A stretch of 25,521 nt of DNA. Origin: an uncultured Phycisphaerales bacterium (lineage in GTDB: Bacteria; Planctomycetota; Phycisphaerae; WQYP01). The translations under genes were made by a program, and so were the position numbers. Below the pieces are notes generated by a model. The model was not told the DNA's origin and did no database searches. It saw nothing but the letters and a program-made list of their open reading frames with translations. The stretch spans positions 1 to 25,521 of the forward strand of contig CAIPTQ010000104.1 in NCBI GenBank assembly GCA_903868035.1, read 5' to 3'. Every line of letters starts with the position of its first letter. The first letter of the stretch is position 1. This document shows positions 19,554 through 25,520 of the stretch, piece after piece.

Positions 19554-21611
19554 ATGAAATCCAGCAAAAAACGCTTTGCAGAGTTCCGCGCTAAGCTGCG
19601 CCGCGGGTTGCTGGACCCTGAACGCCTCGGCGACCCCGCGCAGAAACGCGAACTCCCCGTAAGCCCCGGCGGCCACCATGCGGGGGGCGGCGGGGGCGGC
19701 CACTGGGGCGGCGGCGGCAAGCATGGCGGCGGCGGTGGCAACTACAAAATCAAGCACACCAAGAATAAACTCCTCGCCGAATACCGCGTCATGCTCCAGG
19801 GTTACTACGGCCCGGTGTTCCTGCTGCTGTGCTTCTCCCTCATCGTGTCCATCATTTCCTTCATCATGCCCGTGGCCCTCAAGCTTCTGCTGGACTACGT
19901 CGCCAAGGGCCTCTCCCTTCGGGATGTCCCCCAGCTCGCCCGCCTCCGTGATTCCCTCCCCGCCACACCGTACGGCTCCCTGTTGGTCATCGTGGTTGTC
20001 CTCATGGTCGCCGCCGTCATCACCATCGCCCTGGACTGGCTGCGCCTCCTCGCCCAGCAGCGCATCAACTACCGCCTCGCTGGCTCCCTCCGCCTGCGCC
20101 TCCACAAGCACCTTACCACCCTCCCCCTCTCCCAGCTTGCCGACTACAAAACCGGCGGCATCGTCTCGCGCATCATGGGCGACACCGACCAGGTCGTCGG
20201 CGGCGTGCAGAACGCCATCGTCAATCCCCTCAACGCCACTTTCCGCATCACCCTCACCATTGCCGCCATTATTTTCACCGCCTGGAAGCTCTCCGTCGCG
20301 GCGGCCATCCTCATTCCGCCCATCATCGTCATCCACTACCTCATCTTCCGCCGCCTCCGCCCCATGTGGCGGAACATCCAGGACGACCGCTCCATCCTCT
20401 CCGGCAAGCTCACCGACATGTACGGCGGCATCCGCGTGGTGCGCTCCTTCCGACGCGAGCGCTGGGAATGGAAGGAATTCAACGCCGGCCAGGACACCAT
20501 GATCCGCAAACAGCAGTACACCGCCGTCCTCGGCCGCCTCCTCAACACCGGCTGGAATACCTTCGGACCCGCCATCGGCATCGTCATCGTCTGGTACGGC
20601 GGCCTCCAGGTGCTCCGCCATGAGGTCGAGATCGGCACCCTCATCGCCTACCAAACCCTCATCCTCCAACTCATCAACCCCATCTCCCAGATGATCGACT
20701 CCTTCCAGAACCTCCAGCAGAACCTCGGCGCCCTCGACCGCGTCGTGGACGTCCTCGAACAACCCTCCGACATGCCCGACGCCCCAGGCGCCCAACCCCT
20801 CTCCCGCCCCCAGGGCCACCTCGAACTCGCCCACATCCGCTTCGGCTACAAACCCGAAAAAACCGTTATCGACAACGTCTCCCTCAACGTCCCCGCCGGC
20901 ACCACCCTCGCCATCGTCGGCCCCTCCGGCAGCGGCAAAACCACCCTCGTCAACCTCGTCGCCCGCTTCTTCGATGTCCAGCAAGGTGCCATCTCCATCG
21001 ACGGCGTGGATATCCGCGAACTGCCGCTGGACTACTACCGTTCCCTCTTCGCCATGGTCCTCCAGGACGTCTACCTCTTCGACGGCACCGTCGCCGAAAA
21101 CATCGCCTACGGCCGCCGCCACGCCACCCGCGCCGAAATCGAGGAAGCCGCCCGCAAGGCCAACGCCCACGACTTCATCCTGCAGCTCGAAAAAGGCTAC
21201 GAAACCATCGTCGGGGAGCGCGGCAACAAGCTCTCCGGCGGCGAAAAACAGCGCATCTCCATCGCCCGCGCCATCCTCAACAACCCCAAAGTCCTCATCC
21301 TCGACGAAGCCACCTCCTCCCTCGACACCGCCAGCGAACACCTCATCCAGGACTCCCTCCGCGAACTCATGCACACCCGCACCACCTTCGTCATCGCCCA
21401 CCGCCTCTCCACCATCATGCACGCCGACCGCATCGTCGTCCTCGTCGAAGGCCGCATCGTCGAGGAAGGCTCCCACGACGAACTCATGGAACGCCGCGGC
21501 ACCTACGCCGCCATGTTCACCGAACAATTCGAACGCCACCGCGACCCCGCCCTCGAACGCATGGAGTGGGTGATGAACCCTAGCCCGGCGTGGCAACGCC
21601 CGGCACCCTAG
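19554..21611 (+). CDS. ABC exporter, fused membrane and ATPase domains, with Gly/His-rich N-terminus
   Basis: A 685-residue ABC half-transporter of the MsbA/lipid or multidrug exporter type. Six transmembrane helices fall between about 87 and 380. The nucleotide-binding domain has Walker A GPSGSGKTT (456-464), Q-loop LQDVYLFDGTV, signature LSGGEKQR (560-567), Walker B VLILDEA (580-586) and H-loop His616 in IAHRLST. All catalytic residues are present; it should work as a homodimer and export a lipid, peptide or drug of unknown identity. The first 75 residues are unusual: a basic helix and then a glycine/histidine-rich segment at 39-63. The ATG at 19554 is used; an in-frame TTG at 19548 lies closer to the GGAG at 19539-19542. 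The last residues (NPSPAWQRPAP) are encoded by a tandem repeat that overruns the natural end. Confidence 0.92.
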   Translation: MKSSKKRFAEFRAKLRRGLLDPERLGDPAQKRELPVSPGGHHAGGGGGGHWGGGGKHGGGGGNYKIKHTKNKLLAEYRVMLQGYYGPVFLLLCFSLIVSIISFIMPVALKLLLDYVAKGLSLRDVPQLARLRDSLPATPYGSLLVIVVVLMVAAVITIALDWLRLLAQQRINYRLAGSLRLRLHKHLTTLPLSQLADYKTGGIVSRIMGDTDQVVGGVQNAIVNPLNATFRITLTIAAIIFTAWKLSVAAAILIPPIIVIHYLIFRRLRPMWRNIQDDRSILSGKLTDMYGGIRVVRSFRRERWEWKEFNAGQDTMIRKQQYTAVLGRLLNTGWNTFGPAIGIVIVWYGGLQVLRHEVEIGTLIAYQTLILQLINPISQMIDSFQNLQQNLGALDRVVDVLEQPSDMPDAPGAQPLSRPQGHLELAHIRFGYKPEKTVIDNVSLNVPAGTTLAIVGPSGSGKTTLVNLVARFFDVQQGAISIDGVDIRELPLDYYRSLFAMVLQDVYLFDGTVAENIAYGRRHATRAEIEEAARKANAHDFILQLEKGYETIVGERGNKLSGGEKQRISIARAILNNPKVLILDEATSSLDTASEHLIQDSLRELMHTRTTFVIAHRLSTIMHADRIVVLVEGRIVEEGSHDELMERRGTYAAMFTEQFERHRDPALERMEWVMNPSPAWQRPAP

Positions 21612-21633
21612 CCCCGCGTGGCAACGCCCGGCC
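21578..21633. repeat. Two-copy 28-bp direct repeat at the ABC exporter stop
   Basis: Two adjacent copies of a unit of the form CCCTAGCCC(G/C)GCGTGGCAACGCCCGGC(A/C), at 21578-21605 and 21606-21633. Each contains the mini-hairpin GGCGT-GGCA-ACGCC (or its close variant). Copy 1 encodes the C-terminal tail of the ABC exporter and the TAG at the start of copy 2 is its stop codon. Confidence 0.85.
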
Positions 21634-21671
21634 AATTTGCTTCCCAATCCTGTTTTCGATAAATTGCATTC

Positions 21672-22052
21672 ATGAGCATGTTTAAGGTTAACGTGGTGGC
21701 GTGCAATCCCCAGCGGGAAGAGTCCCTGACGCCCGCGGTCGAGGTGCTGGTGGATACCGGCGCAGAACTCACCTGGCTGCCCGCGGAATTGCTCGCGCGC
21801 GCCGGCATCAAGCCGCGCCGCAAGCGCACGTTTCAAACCGCGACCAAGCAATTGATCGAGCGCGAGGTGGGCTACGCCATCCTCCGCGCCGAAGGTTTTG
21901 AGACCACCGATGAAATTGTCTTCGCCCAGCCCACGGACATGAACCTGTTAGGCGTGCGCACGCTCGAGGGTTTTGGAGTGATGGTGGACAATATCGCCCA
22001 TCGTTTCGTCTCCACCGCCACCTTGGTAGCGCCCACGGAACTCGTAGCGTAA
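21672..22052 (+). CDS. Retropepsin-like (clan AA) aspartic protease domain protein
   Basis: A 126-residue protein that makes up a single pepsin-type half-domain. The active-site motif is VEVLVDTGAELTWLP with Asp28-Thr29-Gly30-Ala31, followed by the hydrophobic pattern of the family and a second landmark, LLGVRTLEGFGVMVD (92-106), which corresponds to the conserved LLGxxxLExLG near the C-terminus. Such proteins act as homodimers with one Asp from each copy. In bacteria they are common as small stand-alone genes, often in genomes rich in toxin-antitoxin genes, with no known substrate. A second in-frame ATG two codons later is possible. The C-terminal residues LVAPTELVA lie in a small GTAGCG-type duplication, so the natural end may have been altered. 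Confidence 0.8.
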   Translation: MSMFKVNVVACNPQREESLTPAVEVLVDTGAELTWLPAELLARAGIKPRRKRTFQTATKQLIEREVGYAILRAEGFETTDEIVFAQPTDMNLLGVRTLEGFGVMVDNIAHRFVSTATLVAPTELVA

Positions 22053-22128
22053 GCGAGGGAGGGGTCAATCCCCTACGCCACCTGACCGACCCAGAAAAAC
22101 GTCATCTGCGGCGGCAAGGAGGATGACT

Positions 22129-23265
22129 ATGGCGAAACATAAACGCTACGAACAAATGAACACCGCGGAATTGGCCGCCGCGACGGCAGAGTATAACCAG
22201 CCTTGGCCCGGCCCGGGCCAGCCCGGCAAACCTTTGACCACGGCCCAGCGGGCGCAGCATCGGCGGGCCAGCGCCCCACCCTTCACCATCGCCGTCCTCC
22301 AATCCGCCTGCACCCCCGACCCCGCCCACAACCTCGCCACCACCAGCGCCCAAATCCGCCAGGCCGCCGCCCGCGGCGCCCAGGTCATCTGCACCCAGGA
22401 ACTCTTCCGCACCCCATATTTCTGCCAATCCGAGAACCCCGCCCACTTCGACCTCGCCGAACCCATCCCCGGCCCCACCACCGCCACCCTCGCCGCCCTC
22501 GCCCGCGAACTCGGCGTCGCCCTTGTCGCCTCCCTCTTTGAACGCCGCGCCCCCGGCCTCTACCACAACACCGCCGCCGTCCTCGACGCCGACGGCACCC
22601 TCCTGGGCACGTACCGCAAAATGCACATCCCCGACGACCCCCTCTACTACGAAAAATTCTACTTCACCCCCGGCGACGCAGTGGCATCGGCGTCCCCGCC
22701 GATGGGTTCCGCCTATCCGCACTCGCCGTCGGCCACCTTCGCCTCCCCCTTCCGCACCTTTCAAACCAAATTCGGCCGCATCGGCGTCCTCATCTGCTGG
22801 GACCAATGGTTCCCCGAAGCCGCCCGCCTCACCGCCCTCCAGGACTGCTCCGTCCTCTTCTACCCCACCGCCATCGCCTGGCACCCCCGCGAAAGCGCCA
22901 CCCTCGGCCCCGCCCAGCTCGACGCCTGGCTCACCATCCACCGCGCCCACGCCATCGCCAACGGCATCTACGTCGCCGCCGCCAACCGCATCGGCCTGGA
23001 AAAAATCCCCGGCGCCGCCCTCGCAGCCGCGACCGTCAGGAAGCGGCCAACGCCCCCCATGAATGACGGCCTCCAATTCTGGGGCACCTCCTTCATCGCC
23101 GACCCCTTCGGCCAAATCCTCCACCAAGCCTCCCCCGACCAGGCAGAAATCCTCCTCGCCACCATCGACCCCGCCCTCCAGGAACAAACCCGCCGCCATT
23201 GGCCCTTCCTTCGCGACCGCCGCATTGACGCCTACGAAGGCATCGTCCAGCGATTCGCCGAATGA
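22129..23265 (+). CDS. aguB: N-carbamoylputrescine amidase-like nitrilase, with a foreign-looking N-terminus and two insertions
   Basis: A 378-residue carbon-nitrogen hydrolase that would convert N-carbamoylputrescine to putrescine, CO2 and ammonia in the agmatine route. The catalytic triad is Glu91 (CTQELFRTPYF), Lys164 (YRKMHIPDDPLYYEKFYF) and Cys223 (VLICWDQWFPEAARL); these strings are specific to AguB-type enzymes. Typical AguB is about 290 residues. The excess is an N-terminal 50 residues (KRYEQMNTAELAAATAEYN...RAQHRRA) resembling the start of small antitoxin-like proteins, an insertion at 184-207 containing a palindromic repeat, and an insertion at about 294-313 containing a second repeat. 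All keep the frame and avoid the triad. The ATG at 22129 is chosen because AAGGAGG ends 6 nt upstream; the ATG at 22123 would touch it. No other polyamine genes are nearby. Confidence 0.88.
   Translation: MAKHKRYEQMNTAELAAATAEYNQPWPGPGQPGKPLTTAQRAQHRRASAPPFTIAVLQSACTPDPAHNLATTSAQIRQAAARGAQVICTQELFRTPYFCQSENPAHFDLAEPIPGPTTATLAALARELGVALVASLFERRAPGLYHNTAAVLDADGTLLGTYRKMHIPDDPLYYEKFYFTPGDAVASASPPMGSAYPHSPSATFASPFRTFQTKFGRIGVLICWDQWFPEAARLTALQDCSVLFYPTAIAWHPRESATLGPAQLDAWLTIHRAHAIANGIYVAAANRIGLEKIPGAALAAATVRKRPTPPMNDGLQFWGTSFIADPFGQILHQASPDQAEILLATIDPALQEQTRRHWPFLRDRRIDAYEGIVQRFAE
22681..22706. repeat. Palindromic element inside aguB, insertion 1
   Basis: A perfect hairpin with 8-bp arms (CATCGGCG at 22685-22692, CGCCGATG at 22697-22704) and loop TCCC, preceded by GTGG. 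It sits in frame in a segment (AVASASPPMGSAYPHS) absent from ordinary AguB proteins, just before the strand leading to the catalytic cysteine. Confidence 0.82.
23023..23048. repeat. Short repeat inside aguB, insertion 2
   Basis: GCAGCCGCGACCGTCAGGAAG followed by CGGCC, encoding AAATVRKRP in a stretch that ordinary AguB proteins lack. From memory it resembles a dispersed planctomycete repeat of the form GCCGCGACCGTnAGGGAGCGG; I could not verify this. Confidence 0.5.
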
Positions 23266-23302
23266 GTCTCCGCTTCCGCATCTCTGCACTCCCTGGGTAA
23301 TC

Positions 23303-23321
23303 ACGTTGCACGTTGCACGTT
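23303..23321. repeat. Heptanucleotide tandem tract ACGTTGC
   Basis: Two complete units and five bases of a third, in intergenic sequence after aguB. Confidence 0.8.
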
Positions 23322-23384
23322 CTTCCAATATCCGGATAACATGTGTTCGGTCGGATGAAATAAGGAGAACTCCCCCATTCTCTG

Positions 23385-23431
23385 AAATCTCAAATCTCAA
23401 ATCTCAAATCTCAAATCTCAAATCTCAAATC
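23385..23431. repeat. Heptanucleotide tandem tract AAATCTC
   Basis: Six complete, identical units and a partial seventh. This is the longest and most perfect of the four heptamer tracts in the window. Confidence 0.93.
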
Positions 23432-23615
23432 CCCCCGTCCGTCTCTGTGCGTCCTCCGTGTCTCTGTGGCTCTGTGGTAAAAATTCTTCGTGCGTCTTCC
23501 CCCTTCACCCGCCCCGGACCCTCCCCCGCCGCCGCCGTCTCACCAGCAGCCCCACGCCATTCTCCCGCTTGGCCGCCGCCCCACCGCTTGCCAAGTATTT
23601 TACCCCCCACACCCC

Positions 23616-23643
23616 TTGACACCCATTCATTTGCGTTTACAAT
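23616..23643 (+). promoter_or_regulatory. Promoter of the hypothetical gene at 23650
   Basis: A perfect TTGACA (23616-23621), 16-bp spacer and TACAAT (23638-23643). The -10 ends 6 nt before the ATG, so transcription should begin at the A of the start codon: a leaderless message, with no ribosome binding site. It is the best sigma-70 match in the window. Confidence 0.72.
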
Positions 23644-23649
23644 ACGTGT

Positions 23650-24297
23650 ATGAATACCATCCCCGCCGTAAACATACTCGACGCCTGCGAACAGGGCCTC
23701 CGCCAAACCGCCGGCACCGCCCTCGCCGCCGGCGACTACGACTCCGCCCGCCAAATCATCGCCTGGGCCGAAAACGTCGCCGCCATGTCCGCCATCGCCC
23801 GCAGCCCCATCCACCCCGCCGCCCCCGGTGCCGACGCCCCCAGTGGTGCCGATGCCCCCGTCGGCCGCAACGCAGGCGTCGCCCCCGCCTCCGCGCCCGC
23901 CTCCCTCCGCACCCCCAAATCACGCCCCCCCGAAGACAAATACCCCCTCTTCCTCCGCCGCGGCGACGAACTCGTCAAAGTCGGCTGGTCCAAAACCGAC
24001 CGCAAGGAATACCACCACCGCGCCCCCAAACGCGCCCTCGACGCCCTCATCGCCACCCTCAAACGCATCGCCTCCGGCGGCAATAACTTCTCCAGCGATG
24101 ACCTCAACCCCCTGAAAGATTCCCCGTCCGGCGGCGTTTATCCCACTTACCAGGTCTTCGTCGCCCTCGCCTGGCTCCGTAAACTCGGCCTCGTCCAACA
24201 ACACGGCCGCAAAGGCGGCTATACTCTGGTCACCGAACGCCCCATCGACACCACCGTCGCCGCGGCATGGCCGCAACTGCCACCTTGGCGCGGGTAA
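23650..24297 (+). CDS. Hypothetical protein with a winged-helix-like C-terminal domain
   Basis: A 215-residue protein of no recognised function. Residues 1-50 are helical (CEQGLRQTAGTALAAGDYDSARQIIAWAENVAAMS), perhaps oligomerisation. Residues about 55-95 are a disordered Ala/Pro linker containing GADAPSGADAPVG, encoded by two copies of the GGTGCCGA(C/T)GCCCCC repeat. Residues 97-195 are a compact domain: YPLFLRRGDELVKVGWSKTDRKEYHHRAPKRAL, a Ser/Asp loop and YQVFVALAWLRKLGLVQQHGRKGGYTLV, which looks like a winged helix and suggests nucleic-acid binding. From memory, similar proteins occur in planctomycetes and verrucomicrobia. It converges on the HNH gene. The final residues (PQLPPWRG) run into repeat sequence, so the native stop may have been elsewhere. 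Confidence 0.7.
   Translation: MNTIPAVNILDACEQGLRQTAGTALAAGDYDSARQIIAWAENVAAMSAIARSPIHPAAPGADAPSGADAPVGRNAGVAPASAPASLRTPKSRPPEDKYPLFLRRGDELVKVGWSKTDRKEYHHRAPKRALDALIATLKRIASGGNNFSSDDLNPLKDSPSGGVYPTYQVFVALAWLRKLGLVQQHGRKGGYTLVTERPIDTTVAAAWPQLPPWRG
23827..23866. repeat. Palindromic repeat pair inside the hypothetical gene
   Basis: GGTGCCGACGCCCC at 23827-23840, then AGTGGTGCCGATGCCCCC plus GTCGGCC at 23842-23866. The second copy matches the element in the HNH gene (GTGGTGCCGACGCCCTCGTC plus GGC) at most positions. It encodes GADAPSGADAPVG in the interdomain linker. Confidence 0.78.
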
Positions 24298-24422
24298 CGC
24301 GGGCGTCTCGCCCGCCGGGGTGGCGTGTATTGCGCAACACCACTGAAAACTCGCCTCGCCTCTATACCTAAACACCCAACTCCCGTTACCCCTCAAGCCC
24401 AGGGATTGCGATCCCTGGGTCA
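24298..24422. repeat. Spacer with two hairpins between convergent genes
   Basis: The 125-bp gap between the hypothetical gene and the HNH gene contains GCGGGCG-TCT-CGCCCGC (24299-24315) and CCCAGGGAT-TGCG-ATCCCTGGG (24398-24419, a perfect 9-bp stem with a 4-nt loop). The second lies 4 bp from the HNH stop and may act as a terminator for both genes, although no T-run follows on either strand. Confidence 0.65.
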
Positions 24423-25271
24423 TCACCTAAACACATGCTCCCGATGCCACGCCAACGCCCCCAAATCCGGCCCAAACCGCACCGGCATCCGCATCCGCTT
24501 CCCCTCCAACTCCCCAAACGCCGCCCGCTGCAACGCCGGCACATCCCCCCCGCGCAGCCGCCCCGAAATCACCACCCGCATCCCCTCATCCAACGTCATC
24601 AACCCGCGATCAAACGCCCGATCATACAACGCATTCAGCGCAATCCCATTCCGCGGGTCCGCCCGCCGCTCCACGCTCGCCGCCCACGGCACAATATGGC
24701 TCGCATTCAAAAGCCCCACCACCGCAATCTCCGACAACGCACACCGATACTCGTAGCTCGCCAGCACCGCCGCCCGAAAAAACGCCTGCACCCGCCGCGC
24801 CCGCACCGTCCGCAATACCTCCGTCGGCCCCTCCGGCATCTCCCAAGTGGTGCCGACGCCCTCGTCGGCTCTTCCGTCCCCAGTGCCGCCGACGCCCTCG
24901 TCGGCCGCCCCCTTGGAACGCGAATCTCCCGATTCGCCGTCAGCCGTGCCCGCCCCCCGCCCCATCACCCGCTCATACGCCTCCTCCGCCTCTGCCGCCA
25001 CCTCCTCCGCATTCCCCTCAAACCGTTCCCACAACCCCCGATCCGCCCGGCTCACATTCCCCAGCGCCGCGATCTTCCGCGCCCGCTGCACCGGGTCCAA
25101 ACTCGCAAAATTGCACGCCTTCATCCCCACCGCCGACGCCGTCCGCCCCAACGCCCGCGCCAGCGCCACAATCTCCGGATTATGCTGGTGCAACTTCCCA
25201 AACGGCGTCCGGCAATACAACCGAAACGCCACCAGCAACTCCTCGGGCGACCATGGAATACGCGTGGGCAT
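24423..25271 (-). CDS. HNH endonuclease with repeat-derived linker
   Basis: A 282-residue nuclease. The N-terminal domain (residues 4-105: PWSPEELLVAFRLYCRTPFG, NPEIVALARALGRTASAVGM, NFASLDP) is the DNA-recognition-like helical domain seen with a family of HNH restriction-type endonucleases. The C-terminal HNH domain (about 155-240) has YRCALSEI, LLNASHIVPWAASVERRADP, RNGIALNALYDRAFDRGLMTLDE, with His192, Asn208 and Asp217 in the positions expected for metal binding and catalysis. A role in DNA restriction or mobile-element control is likely but unproven. The linker at about 109-141 (TADGESGDSRSKGAADEGVG and ADEGVGTT) is encoded by repeat elements: a hairpin GCGAATC-TCCC-GATTCGC at 24920-24937 and two copies of the AGTG(G/C)(T/C)GCCGACGCC unit. 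No partner methylase gene is in the window. Confidence 0.85.
   Translation of the reverse strand: MPTRIPWSPEELLVAFRLYCRTPFGKLHQHNPEIVALARALGRTASAVGMKACNFASLDPVQRARKIAALGNVSRADRGLWERFEGNAEEVAAEAEEAYERVMGRGAGTADGESGDSRSKGAADEGVGGTGDGRADEGVGTTWEMPEGPTEVLRTVRARRVQAFFRAAVLASYEYRCALSEIAVVGLLNASHIVPWAASVERRADPRNGIALNALYDRAFDRGLMTLDEGMRVVISGRLRGGDVPALQRAAFGELEGKRMRMPVRFGPDLGALAWHREHVFR
24846..24937. repeat. Cluster of palindromic repeats inside the HNH gene
   Basis: Copy 1 at 24846-24869 and copy 2 at 24882-24905 both contain GCCGACG-CCCT-CGTCGGC (7-bp stem, 4-nt loop) after AGTG(GTGCC or CCGCC). A third hairpin, GCGAATC-TCCC-GATTCGC, follows at 24920-24937. All are in frame and encode the linker between the two nuclease domains. 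Confidence 0.88.
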
Positions 25272-25289
25272 GAATGATCACCAGCAATT

Positions 25290-25520
25290 TTACGCGACTA
25301 GGCCACACAGTTTCTGAACGTCAATTGTCAGCATTTCGTATTCCCTCTCCCAATTCTTCAAAATCTCCGTTTCGACATCAAGTGGCTTATGTCGCTCGAT
25401 GCACTGAACGAGGTCATCCTCAACCCAAACCTCAGCAGGCGACAGTTTTGTCGGAATGACGGCCTTCGTCGTCGTCGCAGGTATGAACTTGAAAGTGAAT
25501 TTATATATCTGATATGGTTC
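25290..25520 (-). CDS. C-terminal part of an unknown gene, truncated by the window end
   Basis: The minus-strand frame is open from the window edge to TAA at 25292-25290, giving 76 residues. It begins EPYQIYKFTFKFIPATTTKA and continues VIPTKLSPAEVWVEDDLVQC, then IERHKPLDVETEILKNWERE and YEMLTIDVQKLCGLVA. The real start lies beyond the window. The sequence is soluble, with no recognised motif; DLVQCIERHKPLDVETEILKNW is a likely helix pair. Codon use is much less GC-rich than the HNH gene just downstream, suggesting a separate, probably acquired segment. It ends 19 bp upstream of the HNH start on the same strand, so read-through into the HNH gene is plausible. Confidence 0.6.
   Translation of the reverse strand, partial: EPYQIYKFTFKFIPATTTKAVIPTKLSPAEVWVEDDLVQCIERHKPLDVETEILKNWEREYEMLTIDVQKLCGLVA

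Larger units (their letters stand above)
23266..23615. repeat. Repeat-filled spacer between aguB and the next gene
   Basis: About 350 bp without a gene. It holds CTCCCTGGGTAATCAC near 23290 (a half-copy of the hairpin at 24.4 kb), a heptamer tract (ACGTTGC) at 23303-23321, a heptamer tract (AAATCTC) at 23385-23431, and a CTCTGTG/CTCCGTG-rich tract at 23437-23485 followed by TAAAAA. The rest is proline-codon-like C-rich sequence with no frame I would call. The promoter of the following gene begins at 23616. Confidence 0.75.

Noticed and set aside
19509..21851. A 780-codon open frame on the minus strand opposite the ABC exporter
   Set aside because: Its translation is a low-complexity Gly/Asp/Glu/Val-rich shadow caused by the C-ending codons of the exporter; the plus-strand frame has all ABC motifs.
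22102..23400. A 432-codon minus-strand frame opposite aguB
   Set aside because: Gly/Asp/Val-rich shadow of the C-ending plus-strand codons; no motifs, while the plus strand has the full nitrilase triad.
23385..23431. The AAATCTC array as a CRISPR array
   Set aside because: Units are 7 bp in direct tandem with no spacers and no cas genes in the window.
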